Positions 1 to 7,973 of a stretch of 21,505 nucleotides of DNA are shown here, piece by piece. The DNA lies in the NCBI GenBank assembly GCA_029242825.1, contig JAQWTF010000038.1:1-21505 (forward strand), written 5' to 3'. Below the pieces are notes generated by a model. The model was not told the DNA's origin, searched no databases, and saw nothing but the letters and a program-made list of their open reading frames with translations. The number at the start of each line of letters is the position of its first letter. Positions within the stretch are counted from its first letter, which is position 1. A program made the translations under genes and the position numbers. Source of the DNA: MAG-120531 sp029242825 (GTDB lineage Bacteria > Bacteroidota > Bacteroidia > Flavobacteriales > Flavobacteriaceae).

Positions 1-1982
1 CGGTCTAAGTTGTCTGCTGCAGAACCCACCAAAATAGCCCTACCCGCGTCTAGACCTATAAATAAATCTTGGGTGGTTGGGTTTCTAAAACCTGTTTGTA
101 AAGAAAAACGCAGGTTGTGGTTTCTATTTAAGAAATATGCGGCAGATAATCTAGGAGAAAAGAAGCCTTCGTATAGTTCAGACTTGTCATAACGAACAGA
201 GCCGGTAAGCTTTAAAGAAGCCTCGTCGCTCATTTCAAAACTCTCTTGAATTTGGGTGTAAATACCCGCCTCATTATACGCTATAGGTCCATCGGTATCT
301 GTATAAATAGTTCCTGAAGAATTTAAGTTATACCTTCTAAAAGACCCTCCAATTTGAATGTCTGCAAAGTCAATTAAATGACTAAAATTGTAGTTTGCGT
401 CTGCATGGTAGTATTTAGAAGCATCTTGAAATTTAGAGCCCGTTCCTAAGTTTGGATCGTTCACGCTTTTGTCAAATGCCGCCTGAAAATCAGCCGTTCC
501 TGGTTCAAAACGCCCTGTTTGAGCACGCCCCAAACCAGCAGCGTGAGCTGCTTCATTAGTAGCTCCTGCGAGTGTTGCTAAGGCATAGCCTCCAACGTAT
601 TCCCCAAACCAAGTATTGTCGTCTTTCCAAGCACGGTTAATGTTAATCCCCGTAAATACCATGTCGTAAGAATCTCCAGCGTCATCTGCAACCACATAGC
701 CTCTTACAAAGAAGTTGTCGTTACGCACTTCAATTTTGTGCTGTTGTTGCATGAAGTTTTTAATGTTGTAACGGTTGGTTCCTTGGTAAATGGTATTACC
801 TGTACCGTATTTACCCACATATTGAATTTCAAAGTCGTTGGCAAAGGGTCTAAAATACAATCCCCAGTCTGCCTTTAAACTCTCCGCATTATAGTTCGTA
901 AGATCACTCTCCATATAACCTGGCCTTGAAACTACTACAGAAGGCACTAAAGCGTCTGCTCCTGCTGGAAGCACTCCCATACCTACTAAAGCAACGGCAA
1001 CTCCTTTAATATTAGTAGAAACCTCATCTCCGTAGACGTTTATTCCGTCATAATCCAAGTTGTCTCTAGTAAAACCATTGTTTCTTTTATCTGTGATATT
1101 ATTCGCTACCCAGTCCGTACCTTTTAAGTATCCTACGTTTACTTTAGCGGCAAACTTGTCTGAGAATTTTTTACCCAAACGAATACTCACATCAGTGTAT
1201 GGATTGGTTTCTGGATTTCCAAAAGATCCTGAGGCATTTTGTGAAGTAACCCCTCTTTTTAAAGAAACGCTCACCCCTTCATAATCAAAAGGACTCTTAG
1301 AACGCATGAACAAAATACCATTAAAGGCATTCGCTCCATACAAGGCAGAAGAAGCTCCTGGAAGCAATTCTACACTCTGTACATCTGTTTCAACCATTCC
1401 CACTAGGTTTCCAATGGGGAAGTTAAGAGCTGGTGTAGAGTTGTCCATTCCATCTACCAACTGCATAAAACGTGTATTGGCAAAAGTGGCAAAACCTCTA
1501 GTGTTAATAGATTTAAAAGTCAATGAGTTGGTGTTAACATCTACTCCTTTTAAATTCTCCAAACCGTCGTAGAAATCTACAGAAGCGGTATTTTTGATCT
1601 CTTTGATACCGAAACGTTCCACGGTTACCGGAGATTCAAAAAGACGTTCTGGTGTACGTGAAGCAGAGATTACAATCTCATCCAACATGGTGTTGGCCTC
1701 TTCAAGTGTTACTGAAATGGTTTGGTTGTTTGAAGTAACCCTGGCAGTTGCCTGGGAATACCCAATACTAGATATTTTAAGGGTAAATGGTGGATTTTCA
1801 GAAGTTTCTAGTACGAAATTTCCATCGAAATCCGTTACCGTCCCAATGGGTTTTCCGTCTATTACAACGTTAGCTCCTGGTACCGGCATACTATTGCTAT
1901 CTACTACAGTTCCCTTGATAGTAGTCTGTGAATATCCTGCAAATGCAAGGCACAGAGAAAGCACAAGTAAAAGATTTTTCAT
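1..1982 (-). CDS. TonB-dependent outer-membrane receptor, N-terminal part (cut by window edge)
   Basis: This is the N-terminal 660 residues or so of a TonB-dependent receptor. The frame is open to the left edge, so the C-terminal part of the barrel is missing. Residues 1-19 are a signal peptide ending in AGYSQ. Residues 20-97 form a carboxypeptidase-regulatory-like beta domain (GTVVD, PGANV, GTVTDFDGNF, SSIGY), typical of Bacteroidota receptors. The plug follows at about 100-230, starting at LDEIVISASRTPERL and including GASSALYGANAFNG. The remainder is beta-barrel with repeated aromatic strands. Such proteins take up a ligand through the outer membrane using TonB energy; the ligand cannot be told from this sequence and no SusD partner is seen in the window. 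The start ATG at 1982 fits the signal peptide. It lies downstream of glmS on the same strand, behind a 124-bp gap with hairpins, so it is probably a separate transcription unit. Confidence 0.93.
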   Translation of the reverse strand, partial: MKNLLLVLSLCLAFAGYSQTTIKGTVVDSNSMPVPGANVVIDGKPIGTVTDFDGNFVLETSENPPFTLKISSIGYSQATARVTSNNQTISVTLEEANTMLDEIVISASRTPERLFESPVTVERFGIKEIKNTASVDFYDGLENLKGVDVNTNSLTFKSINTRGFATFANTRFMQLVDGMDNSTPALNFPIGNLVGMVETDVQSVELLPGASSALYGANAFNGILFMRSKSPFDYEGVSVSLKRGVTSQNASGSFGNPETNPYTDVSIRLGKKFSDKFAAKVNVGYLKGTDWVANNITDKRNNGFTRDNLDYDGINVYGDEVSTNIKGVAVALVGMGVLPAGADALVPSVVVSRPGYMESDLTNYNAESLKADWGLYFRPFANDFEIQYVGKYGTGNTIYQGTNRYNIKNFMQQQHKIEVRNDNFFVRGYVVADDAGDSYDMVFTGININRAWKDDNTWFGEYVGGYALATLAGATNEAAHAAGLGRAQTGRFEPGTADFQAAFDKSVNDPNLGTGSKFQDASKYYHADANYNFSHLIDFADIQIGGSFRRYNLNSSGTIYTDTDGPIAYNEAGIYTQIQESFEMSDEASLKLTGSVRYDKSELYEGFFSPRLSAAYFLNRNHNLRFSLQTGFRNPTTQDLFIGLDAGRAILVGSAADNLD

Positions 1983-2004
1983 AAGTTTTTACAGTTTAGT
2001 TTAT

Positions 2005-2012
2005 CAAAGCAA
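2005..2012 (-). promoter_or_regulatory. Possible -7 box for the TonB-dependent receptor
   Basis: On the minus strand the octamer TTGCTTTG differs from the Bacteroidota -7 consensus TAnnTTTG at one position and lies 22 nt before the receptor ATG. No clear -33 TTG is seen at the usual distance, so this is a weak call. Confidence 0.25.
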
Positions 2013-2037
2013 GATACTGCTTTTTTTATTTATTCCG

Positions 2038-2076
2038 AAAAAAACGTGTATGCACACTTTATTTTTCGAAATAAAG
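2038..2076 (-). terminator. Possible terminator of the glmS operon (two hairpins and a T-run)
   Basis: Reading the minus strand after the glmS stop there is a perfect 8-bp AT-rich stem (2076-2069 with 2064-2057, 4-nt loop), then a 4-bp GTGT/ACAC stem with a GCAT loop (2057-2046), then a run of seven T (2044-2038). The arrangement resembles an intrinsic terminator, but the stem nearest the T-run is short, so confidence is modest. Confidence 0.4.
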
Positions 2077-2106
2077 ACTGGACTAAATTGTGAAATAAAA
2101 AAATTC

Positions 2107-3954
2107 TTACTCTACCGTGACGCTCTTTGCGAGGTTTCTGGGCTGGTCTACATTGCAGTCTCTGAGCACCGCAATATGATAGGAAAGCAATTGCAAAGGC
2201 AGGGTAGTAACCAGCGGGCTGAGCCAGTCAAATGTTTCCGGAACCTCAATCACATGGTCTGCAAGTTCCCTTACCGTGACGTCTCCCTTGGTCACTATAG
2301 CGATAATTTTACCACTTCTAGACTTAATCTCTTGGATATTGCTGACCACTTTTTCGTAATGACCTCGTTTGGTGGCAATCACAATCACTGGCATTTGCTC
2401 GTCTATTAGGGCAATAGGTCCGTGTTTCATTTCTGCAGCCGGATACCCTTCTGCATGAATATAACTGATCTCTTTGAGCTTAAGTGCACCCTCTAATGCC
2501 ACAGGGAAATTAAATCCTCTTCCCAAATACAGGCAATTAGTGGCGTCCTTATAGATACGCGCAATTTCTAGAATTGCGGCATCGGCCTGTAAGGCCAAAG
2601 CTACCTGAGCGGGTATTTGCGCCAAGGCATTTAAATAGGTATGGAAATCTGTGGTAGATAGGACCCCTTTTTCTTTAGCCAACTTGAGTGCCATAAGACT
2701 CAATACCGTAATTTGGGTCGTAAACGCCTTGGTAGAAGCCACTCCAATCTCTGGTCCTGCATGGGTGTAAGCACCGGCATCAGTAGCCCTTGCAATAGAG
2801 GAGCCAGCCACATTGCACACCCCAAAGACAAAGGCGCCTTTTTCTTTGGCCAGTCCAATGGCAGCCAGGGTGTCTGCTGTTTCTCCTGATTGAGATATGG
2901 CAATCACAATATCATTAGGCCCAATAATGGGATTTCTATATCTAAATTCAGAGGCGTATTCTACCTCCACAGGAATTCGAGCCAATTCCTCGAAAATGTA
3001 TTCCGCTACAAGTCCCGCATGCCAAGAAGTACCACAGGCTACAATTACTATTCTATTGGCCTTTAAAAAACGATCCAAATGTGCGTCTATTCCGGCCATT
3101 TTAATCAAGCCGTCTTCTGGTCTGAGCCTACCCCTATAGGTATCTTGAATGGCCTTTGGCTGCTCATAAATCTCTTTGAGCATAAAATGGTCATAACCTC
3201 CTTTTTCAATCTGGTCTAAAGAGAGTTGCAGGGCTAAAATATGAGGGGTTGTGGGCAAGTCGTCTTTAATAGAACGCAATTTTATTTTCTTACCTACTTT
3301 TAAAATGGCCATTTGGTGGTCTTCTAAATACAGTGCGTCAGTAGTGTATTCTATAAATGGACTAGCGTCCGATGCCACAAAGAATTCTCCCTCTCCAATA
3401 CCAATAGCTAAGGGGCTTCCCAACTTAGCTACCACTATTTCATCGGGTTTCTCCAAATCAAAAACAGCAATCGCATAAGCGCCTACCACTTCCTGAAGGG
3501 CTAACTGCACTGCTTTACCTAGCTTTACCCCTTCTTTTTTCTTCACCTCTTCAATGAGGTTCACCAACACCTCGGTATCTGTATCTGAATGAAATACATA
3601 GCCCCTAGATTTGAGCTCCGTTTTAATGGCGTCGTAATTTTCTATAATACCGTTGTGAATTAAGGCCAACTGACCTGAATTCGAAAGATGTGGGTGGGAG
3701 TTCACATCGTTTGGGACACCATGGGTAGCCCATCGGGTGTGGCCAATACCAAGTGTGGCTTGACTTTCTTTAATTTTCCCCGATTTATCTTCTAAGTCTG
3801 AAACCTTTCCCTTGGTCTTACATAACTGAATGGCACCATTCTCAAATAAGGCAATTCCAGCAGAGTCATAGCCCCTATATTCCAATCGAGACAATCCTTT
3901 CACAATAACAGGGTAAGCTTGTCTATGTCCTATATAGCCAACAATTCCGCACAT
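2107..3954 (-). CDS. glmS: Glutamine--fructose-6-phosphate aminotransferase (isomerizing)
   Basis: GlmS makes glucosamine-6-phosphate from fructose-6-phosphate and glutamine in the cytoplasm, the first committed step towards UDP-GlcNAc for peptidoglycan and LPS. The 615 residues match the family length of about 610. The protein begins MCGIVGYIG, so Cys2 becomes the N-terminal nucleophile of the class II glutaminase domain (about 2-220, with HTRWATHG at 72-79 and NGIIENY at 101-107). Two sugar-isomerase (SIS) domains follow: the first carries CGTSWH (307-312) and SQSGETADT (354-362), the second fills about 460-600. The C-terminus ends LAKSVTVE, as in nearly all GlmS proteins. It is the last gene of a three-gene minus-strand operon, 15 bp after the DUF4270 gene. 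I see no glmS ribozyme in front of it, as expected outside Firmicutes. Confidence 0.98.
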   Translation of the reverse strand: MCGIVGYIGHRQAYPVIVKGLSRLEYRGYDSAGIALFENGAIQLCKTKGKVSDLEDKSGKIKESQATLGIGHTRWATHGVPNDVNSHPHLSNSGQLALIHNGIIENYDAIKTELKSRGYVFHSDTDTEVLVNLIEEVKKKEGVKLGKAVQLALQEVVGAYAIAVFDLEKPDEIVVAKLGSPLAIGIGEGEFFVASDASPFIEYTTDALYLEDHQMAILKVGKKIKLRSIKDDLPTTPHILALQLSLDQIEKGGYDHFMLKEIYEQPKAIQDTYRGRLRPEDGLIKMAGIDAHLDRFLKANRIVIVACGTSWHAGLVAEYIFEELARIPVEVEYASEFRYRNPIIGPNDIVIAISQSGETADTLAAIGLAKEKGAFVFGVCNVAGSSIARATDAGAYTHAGPEIGVASTKAFTTQITVLSLMALKLAKEKGVLSTTDFHTYLNALAQIPAQVALALQADAAILEIARIYKDATNCLYLGRGFNFPVALEGALKLKEISYIHAEGYPAAEMKHGPIALIDEQMPVIVIATKRGHYEKVVSNIQEIKSRSGKIIAIVTKGDVTVRELADHVIEVPETFDWLSPLVTTLPLQLLSYHIAVLRDCNVDQPRNLAKSVTVE

Positions 3955-3969
3955 AAGTAGGTGGTTTTA

Positions 3970-5778
3970 TTAATTAGACTTGGTGTAAAAAATCTCTAAT
4001 TGCAGTTTTTTGCTCGCTATTTCTTCACTTACATTGTTACCGTATAAAACTGTTCCAAGTGGTGTGGTAGTAGCCATCACTGGAAGTTTGTCTGTTTCTC
4101 CACTGGTAAATTTAGCCGTTGAAGCCAGGTTTACACGAATGTCTGAGGTAACACCAAGTGCTAAAGGAGCATTGGTAGAGTCTCTTAATATAATATTATT
4201 AATATGGTCTGTAATTCTCACCGAGTACTTAGTGCCTTTACCGTTTTCAGACTGAAGAATACCATCGTAATTTTTAAACACACCTAAAGGAGTGTCGTCT
4301 TCATACACTTCTGTGCTAAAACGCATGATAGGCAATTTTGTCTCTGCATTGTAGAGATATAATCTAGGTGGCTCTGGCAAAGAAGTACCTGCCAAAGCAT
4401 TTTGATCTACGTAAAAGACCAAACGGGCTTCATTAACCACCCATCTATTGGCTTTAATTTGTTCCATAACAGCCCATTCCTCTGGAGCAGTAAAAAGCTT
4501 TAACTCACTGAATAATCCCGCACCGCCTTTAAGATAAATTCTAGACGCATTTTCTGTGCTGTTTAAAGACGCTAAAACTTCTGGAGACAAAGCGCTATTG
4601 TGGAAGGTATTTACGGCATTACCAATAATTGGACTGCTGCCACCTCCAGTGAGCATACTCAAGGTGTAAGTAGTTTCATTCACTGTCTTTACACCCTCTG
4701 AATCATAAGAATCATAAGTGTATTCAATACTGATATTGGCTTTGGTAAAATCTATCAGCAATAAAATTTCTTCTTGCTCTGCTACAGACAAATGCAAGCC
4801 CCTCAGATATGCTGCAAAATTAGATTGACTGATCAAGTCATAAGAACCTTCCTTATCAATAATTGCTCGCTGAAAAAAAGCGGCATCTAAGGGAATTCTA
4901 ATTCCGGGGTTCAATCTACTACTTAATTCAAGTGATTCATCTACCTCCGTGGTATCTGGATCGTCTTCGTTGTAAAACAAAAACTCTTTGTCTGAAATAG
5001 TCACTGGACCGTCGAACAAAACGTCACTCGTAAACGAAGGATCAAAAGATTGATCGGAAAAATATTCTTGGGTATTGATGAAATCAGAGGCTGGATCCAA
5101 ATCTCTTAAAAAGTAATCCAACTTTTTAACCTTTAGGTTAAAAGGGGTCTCCCTGTCTCCGTAAATACTGTCCAAATCAAAAGACCTGGCAAATAAATTA
5201 GACGCGGTCTCCGTGTCTTCCCCATCATTAATCCCGTCTCCATCCGTATCTGGATTTAAAGGATCGGTACCGGTATTGTTTTCCGTAATATCTGTAACGC
5301 CGTCTCCGTCAGTGTCACTACTAGCGTCTTCTGGATCAATATCATAGATATCTATTAAGCCGTCTAAATCTGAATCTGCTCTGCTGTTTAGCAGAAAAGG
5401 CAAATACAAATAAGCGGCTGTAACCGTTTCGTTTTCCCTAGTGGTAGCCGTATTTTCATTTTCCTGACTGTAGAACCCAAAAGTAGGGTTCCCCTGGCTA
5501 TTTTGAAGTCGCAACTGAGTAGCAACAGAAGCAGAAGTTTTTCCGTATACCGGGTGATTAAAGTGACCCAATTGGTATACAGGAAGCTTGTTGGTCTGGA
5601 CTGCAGCAACCGATTTATTGGAAACAAAAACGTTAAAGGTAGCTTGATTTGTGTCAAAAACGGCTCCGCTAATAATACCCTCTCCTTCTAATGTTATGGT
5701 GTCTTGACAAGATAAAAACCCTAAGGCTACCAACAAAAGTGTGCTTACTTTTGTCAGAGAACTTTTAATACCGCTCAT
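3970..5778 (-). CDS. DUF4270 family lipoprotein with inserted thrombospondin-type-3 calcium repeats
   Basis: This 602-residue protein is predicted to be a membrane-anchored lipoprotein: a hydrophobic stretch at 13-23 ends in the lipobox FLSC with Cys24. The body is beta-rich, and the phrases VYQLGHFNHPVYGKT and DSIYGD...YFLRDLDP are what I remember of DUF4270, a family of unknown function common in Flavobacteriia. Residues 135-191 hold Asp-rich repeats of the type DxDxDGxxD (DSDLDGLIDIYD, DTDGDGVTD, DTDGDGIND), which resemble thrombospondin type 3 calcium-binding repeats and seem inserted in the middle of the DUF4270 domain. The gene starts 5 bp after the GlgA-like gene and ends 15 bp before glmS, so all three are probably co-transcribed. 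The function is unknown; the operon context hints at the cell envelope or surface, which is inference. The family name is from memory. Confidence 0.82.
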   Translation of the reverse strand: MSGIKSSLTKVSTLLLVALGFLSCQDTITLEGEGIISGAVFDTNQATFNVFVSNKSVAAVQTNKLPVYQLGHFNHPVYGKTSASVATQLRLQNSQGNPTFGFYSQENENTATTRENETVTAAYLYLPFLLNSRADSDLDGLIDIYDIDPEDASSDTDGDGVTDITENNTGTDPLNPDTDGDGINDGEDTETASNLFARSFDLDSIYGDRETPFNLKVKKLDYFLRDLDPASDFINTQEYFSDQSFDPSFTSDVLFDGPVTISDKEFLFYNEDDPDTTEVDESLELSSRLNPGIRIPLDAAFFQRAIIDKEGSYDLISQSNFAAYLRGLHLSVAEQEEILLLIDFTKANISIEYTYDSYDSEGVKTVNETTYTLSMLTGGGSSPIIGNAVNTFHNSALSPEVLASLNSTENASRIYLKGGAGLFSELKLFTAPEEWAVMEQIKANRWVVNEARLVFYVDQNALAGTSLPEPPRLYLYNAETKLPIMRFSTEVYEDDTPLGVFKNYDGILQSENGKGTKYSVRITDHINNIILRDSTNAPLALGVTSDIRVNLASTAKFTSGETDKLPVMATTTPLGTVLYGNNVSEEIASKKLQLEIFYTKSN

Positions 5779-5783
5779 GTAAA

Positions 5784-6593
5784 TTACTTTAATACTTCCG
5801 TGTTATAAAAATTAGCATAGGCTTCTTCAAATCCTTGAAGAGGTACATATGGTAACACTGGTTTTTTGAGGTTGGCTATGTGGTTTGTCAGATCTTCTGA
5901 AAGATCTTCAGCAGCTAAAATAATCGCATCGGAATGATTGGCTGCTACTTTTAACAAATTATTATAATCAGGGGTTTCAAGTACCGCTAAGTCTTCTTGA
6001 CCTATGCCGTCAAAGGCTATTTTTTTAGACAAGTCTTTGTCTAAAGAACCTTCAAAACTTTTTTTATACACAGAAGTCACAATCTTACTCTCGGAAAAAA
6101 GTGGCTCGTCTGCGTAGAATTTTTTAAGGTATAATGGCAGCAAAGAAGCCATCCAGCCATGAACATGAATAATATCTGGCGTCCAATTTAATTTCTTAAC
6201 GGTCTCCACCACACCCTTTGCAAAGAAAATAGCCCGTTCGTCGTTATCTGGAAATAAAACACCTTTAGGATCTGTAAAGGTTGCCTTTCTTTTAAAGTAC
6301 TCTTCGTTGTCAATAAAATATACCTGAATGCGTTCTTTAGGAATAGAGGCTACTTTGATAATTAACGGCATATCCATGTCATTAATCACCAAATTCATTC
6401 CTGAAAGCCTAATCACTTCGTGAAGCTGATGCCTTCTTTCGTTTATATTACCGTACTTAGGCATAAAAATTCTAATTTGCCCACCATTTCCGTTCACCAT
6501 TCTTGGCGCCTCATATGACATTTGAGACACTTCGTTCTCAGGTAGATAGGGCACTAATTCTGAAGATACAAACAATATCTTTTTACCATTCAT
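5784..6593 (-). CDS. Glycogen/starch synthase-like protein, N-terminal domain only
   Basis: The 269 residues resemble only the N-terminal GT5 domain of glycogen synthase GlgA, which is normally about 480 residues long. ILFVSSELVPYL, IRIFMPKYG and PDIIHVHGWMASLLPLYLK align with conserved GlgA stretches. The C-terminal nucleotide-binding half is absent; a normal stop is followed 5 bp later by the next gene, so this is not a local frameshift. Two catalytic features also look lost: the ADP-glucose KxGG motif expected at about 18-21 reads PENE, and the histidine of the family motif HNLAYQG is replaced by Tyr176 in SVYKKSFEG. I infer that it is not an active glycogen synthase and may have a structural or regulatory role. 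It is the first gene of the operon with DUF4270 and glmS, and diverges from panC. Automatic pipelines would probably name it glycogen synthase. Confidence 0.82.
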   Translation of the reverse strand: MNGKKILFVSSELVPYLPENEVSQMSYEAPRMVNGNGGQIRIFMPKYGNINERRHQLHEVIRLSGMNLVINDMDMPLIIKVASIPKERIQVYFIDNEEYFKRKATFTDPKGVLFPDNDERAIFFAKGVVETVKKLNWTPDIIHVHGWMASLLPLYLKKFYADEPLFSESKIVTSVYKKSFEGSLDKDLSKKIAFDGIGQEDLAVLETPDYNNLLKVAANHSDAIILAAEDLSEDLTNHIANLKKPVLPYVPLQGFEEAYANFYNTEVLK

Positions 6594-6629
6594 ACAGCAT
6601 GTGTTTTAATAAATTCCCTTGGGAAGTGG

Positions 6630-6637
6630 CAAAATTA
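6630..6637 (-). promoter_or_regulatory. -7 box for the GlgA-like/DUF4270/glmS operon
   Basis: The minus strand reads TAATTTTG here, an exact match to TAnnTTTG, with a leader of about 30 nt to the ATG at 6593. I do not see a good -33 TTG at 17-23 bp upstream. It sits back-to-back with the panC box 32 bp away. Confidence 0.5.
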
Positions 6638-6668
6638 CAAAAATTATAGAGATTAGCCGTATTTATAG

Positions 6669-6676
6669 TAAGTTTG
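6669..6676 (+). promoter_or_regulatory. -7 box for panC
   Basis: TAAGTTTG matches TAnnTTTG exactly and ends 20 nt before the ATG at 6697. A reading frame open from 6619 would put the start upstream of this promoter, so the box supports 6697 as the real panC start. The -33 element is not evident. Confidence 0.6.
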
Positions 6677-6696
6677 CTCCCGTTTTATACACAACT

Positions 6697-7545
6697 ATGG
6701 ACCTATTCACCAGTGAAAAATCTTTAAATACAAGGCTTTCTATTTCCAGAGAACAGGGAAATAGCCTAGGGCTTGTTCCCACTATGGGTGCCCTTCACAA
6801 GGGTCATTTAAGTCTTGTTGAGCAGGCTTTAAGGGAAAACAAAACTGTTGTAGTCAGTATTTTCATAAACCCTACACAATTTAACAACCCCCAAGATTTG
6901 GTGCAATACCCCCAACAATTAGCGACAGATATTGCCCTACTAAAAGCTATTTCAGAAGACTTGCTGGTATTTACCCCCACAACCCAGGAGATGTACCCAG
7001 AGGGTTTAAACACAAAAACATATTCTTTTAATGGATTAGACCGCAGATGGGAAGGCGCAGATAGGCCTGGTCACTTTATGGGGGTTGGAACTATTGTAGA
7101 AAAACTATTTGCATTGGTACGTCCTAGTCGAGCGTACTTTGGACAGAAAGATTTTCAACAATTGGCCATTATTAGAGAATTAGTGCGTTTAAAATCATTG
7201 CCCATTACAATTATAGGTTGCCCTATCATAAGGGAGCCCCATGGTTTAGCCATGAGTTCCAGAAATGAAAGGCTCAAGCCTCAAGAGCGAGAAGAAGCGT
7301 CTGTAATTTATGAGGCACTACAAAAAGCGGTGAATAACGCAACCGCTAAAAAACCTTTAAGTGACATTACTCGAGCAGCTGTAAAAAAGATCCAAGCGGT
7401 GGAGGGCGTTGTGGTTTTTTATTTTGAATTTGTAAATGCCCATACATTGGAACCTATAAAAACATTCACTACCCCTGAAAATACCAGAATTATTACAGCG
7501 GTAGATTTCAAGGGGGTAAGACTTCTAGATAATATAGGCCTATAG
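6697..7545 (+). CDS. panC: Pantoate--beta-alanine ligase (pantothenate synthetase)
   Basis: PanC joins pantoate and beta-alanine with ATP to make pantothenate, the CoA precursor. From the ATG at 6697 the protein has 282 residues, the usual family length (about 280). It shows the nucleotidyltransferase-fold motifs: LVPTMGALHKGH (HxGH at 34-37), FINPTQF, the GQKDFQQ segment and the MSSRN equivalent of the KMSKS loop. The frame is open 26 codons further upstream to 6619, but that extension has no family similarity and lies in front of the -7 box. panD, whose product supplies the beta-alanine, begins 37 bp downstream with its own promoter-like box, so the two are neighbours in the same pathway and probably partly co-transcribed. 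Confidence 0.97.
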   Translation: MDLFTSEKSLNTRLSISREQGNSLGLVPTMGALHKGHLSLVEQALRENKTVVVSIFINPTQFNNPQDLVQYPQQLATDIALLKAISEDLLVFTPTTQEMYPEGLNTKTYSFNGLDRRWEGADRPGHFMGVGTIVEKLFALVRPSRAYFGQKDFQQLAIIRELVRLKSLPITIIGCPIIREPHGLAMSSRNERLKPQEREEASVIYEALQKAVNNATAKKPLSDITRAAVKKIQAVEGVVVFYFEFVNAHTLEPIKTFTTPENTRIITAVDFKGVRLLDNIGL

Positions 7546-7570
7546 CCTTACTTAAAATTAGTAAAATTCA

Positions 7571-7578
7571 TATCTTTG
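7571..7578 (+). promoter_or_regulatory. -7 box directly in front of panD
   Basis: TATCTTTG matches TAnnTTTG exactly. Only 4 nt separate it from the panD ATG at 7583, so initiation at the usual distance would fall at or next to the A of the start codon, giving a leaderless mRNA. A TTAC at 7548-7551 is a poor candidate for the -33 element. Confidence 0.5.
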
Positions 7579-7582
7579 CCCT

Positions 7583-7933
7583 ATGCAAATACATGTAGTA
7601 AAATCTAAGATTCACCGCGTTAAAGTAACCGGAGCAGATCTAAATTATATTGGAAGTATTACCATAGATGAAGATCTTATGGACGCTGCCAACATTGTTT
7701 CGGGAGAAAAAGTGCAAATAGTGAACAACACTAACGGAGAGCGCTTGGAAACTTATGCCATCCCTGGGCCTCGAAAAAGTGGGGAAATTACCTTGAATGG
7801 TGCGGCTGCCAGAAAAGTAGCTGTGGGAGATGTGCTTATATTAATTACATATGGTATTATGGATATAGAAGCGGCTAAGAAATTTTCTCCCGCTCTTGTT
7901 TTTCCTAACGAAGCAGACAATACACTTACTTAG
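7583..7933 (+). CDS. panD: Aspartate 1-decarboxylase precursor
   Basis: PanD decarboxylates L-aspartate to beta-alanine, the second substrate of PanC. The 116 residues fit the small double-psi barrel family (115-140). The self-cleavage site is intact: YIGSITID places Gly24-Ser25 exactly where the chain is cut to create the pyruvoyl group. Lys9 and the RVKVTGADLNY segment are also typical, as are NGERLETY, SGEITLNGAAARK and the VGDVLILITYG strand. The gene follows panC by 37 bp and is followed by the LPG-synthase-TM gene 40 bp later. No PanM/PanZ-type maturation partner is visible in the window. Confidence 0.97.
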   Translation: MQIHVVKSKIHRVKVTGADLNYIGSITIDEDLMDAANIVSGEKVQIVNNTNGERLETYAIPGPRKSGEITLNGAAARKVAVGDVLILITYGIMDIEAAKKFSPALVFPNEADNTLT

Positions 7934-7950
7934 TTTACGCAGCTGCTAAA
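7934..7950. repeat. Near-perfect palindrome just after the panD stop codon
   Basis: TTTA-C-GCAG is followed directly by CTGC-TAAA; the arms are complementary except for one bulged C at 7938. There is no loop and no T-run, so it is unlikely to be a classical terminator. It could be a protein-binding site or chance. Confidence 0.35.
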
Positions 7951-7973
7951 ATGATTCGCTAATCTTCTAAAGT

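Noticed and set aside
1594..2409. Plus-strand open frame of 271 codons
   Set aside because: It runs antisense across the start of the TonB-dependent receptor, the intergenic gap and the end of glmS, both of which are well supported. Its translation shows no family features.
5784..6593. Glycogen biosynthesis locus
   Set aside because: The only candidate gene lacks half of the enzyme and the substrate motif, and no glgB, glgC or glycogen phosphorylase gene is in the window.
6619..6696. 26-codon N-terminal extension of panC
   Set aside because: The -7 box lies inside it, the added residues have no family similarity, and the shorter form has the normal PanC length.
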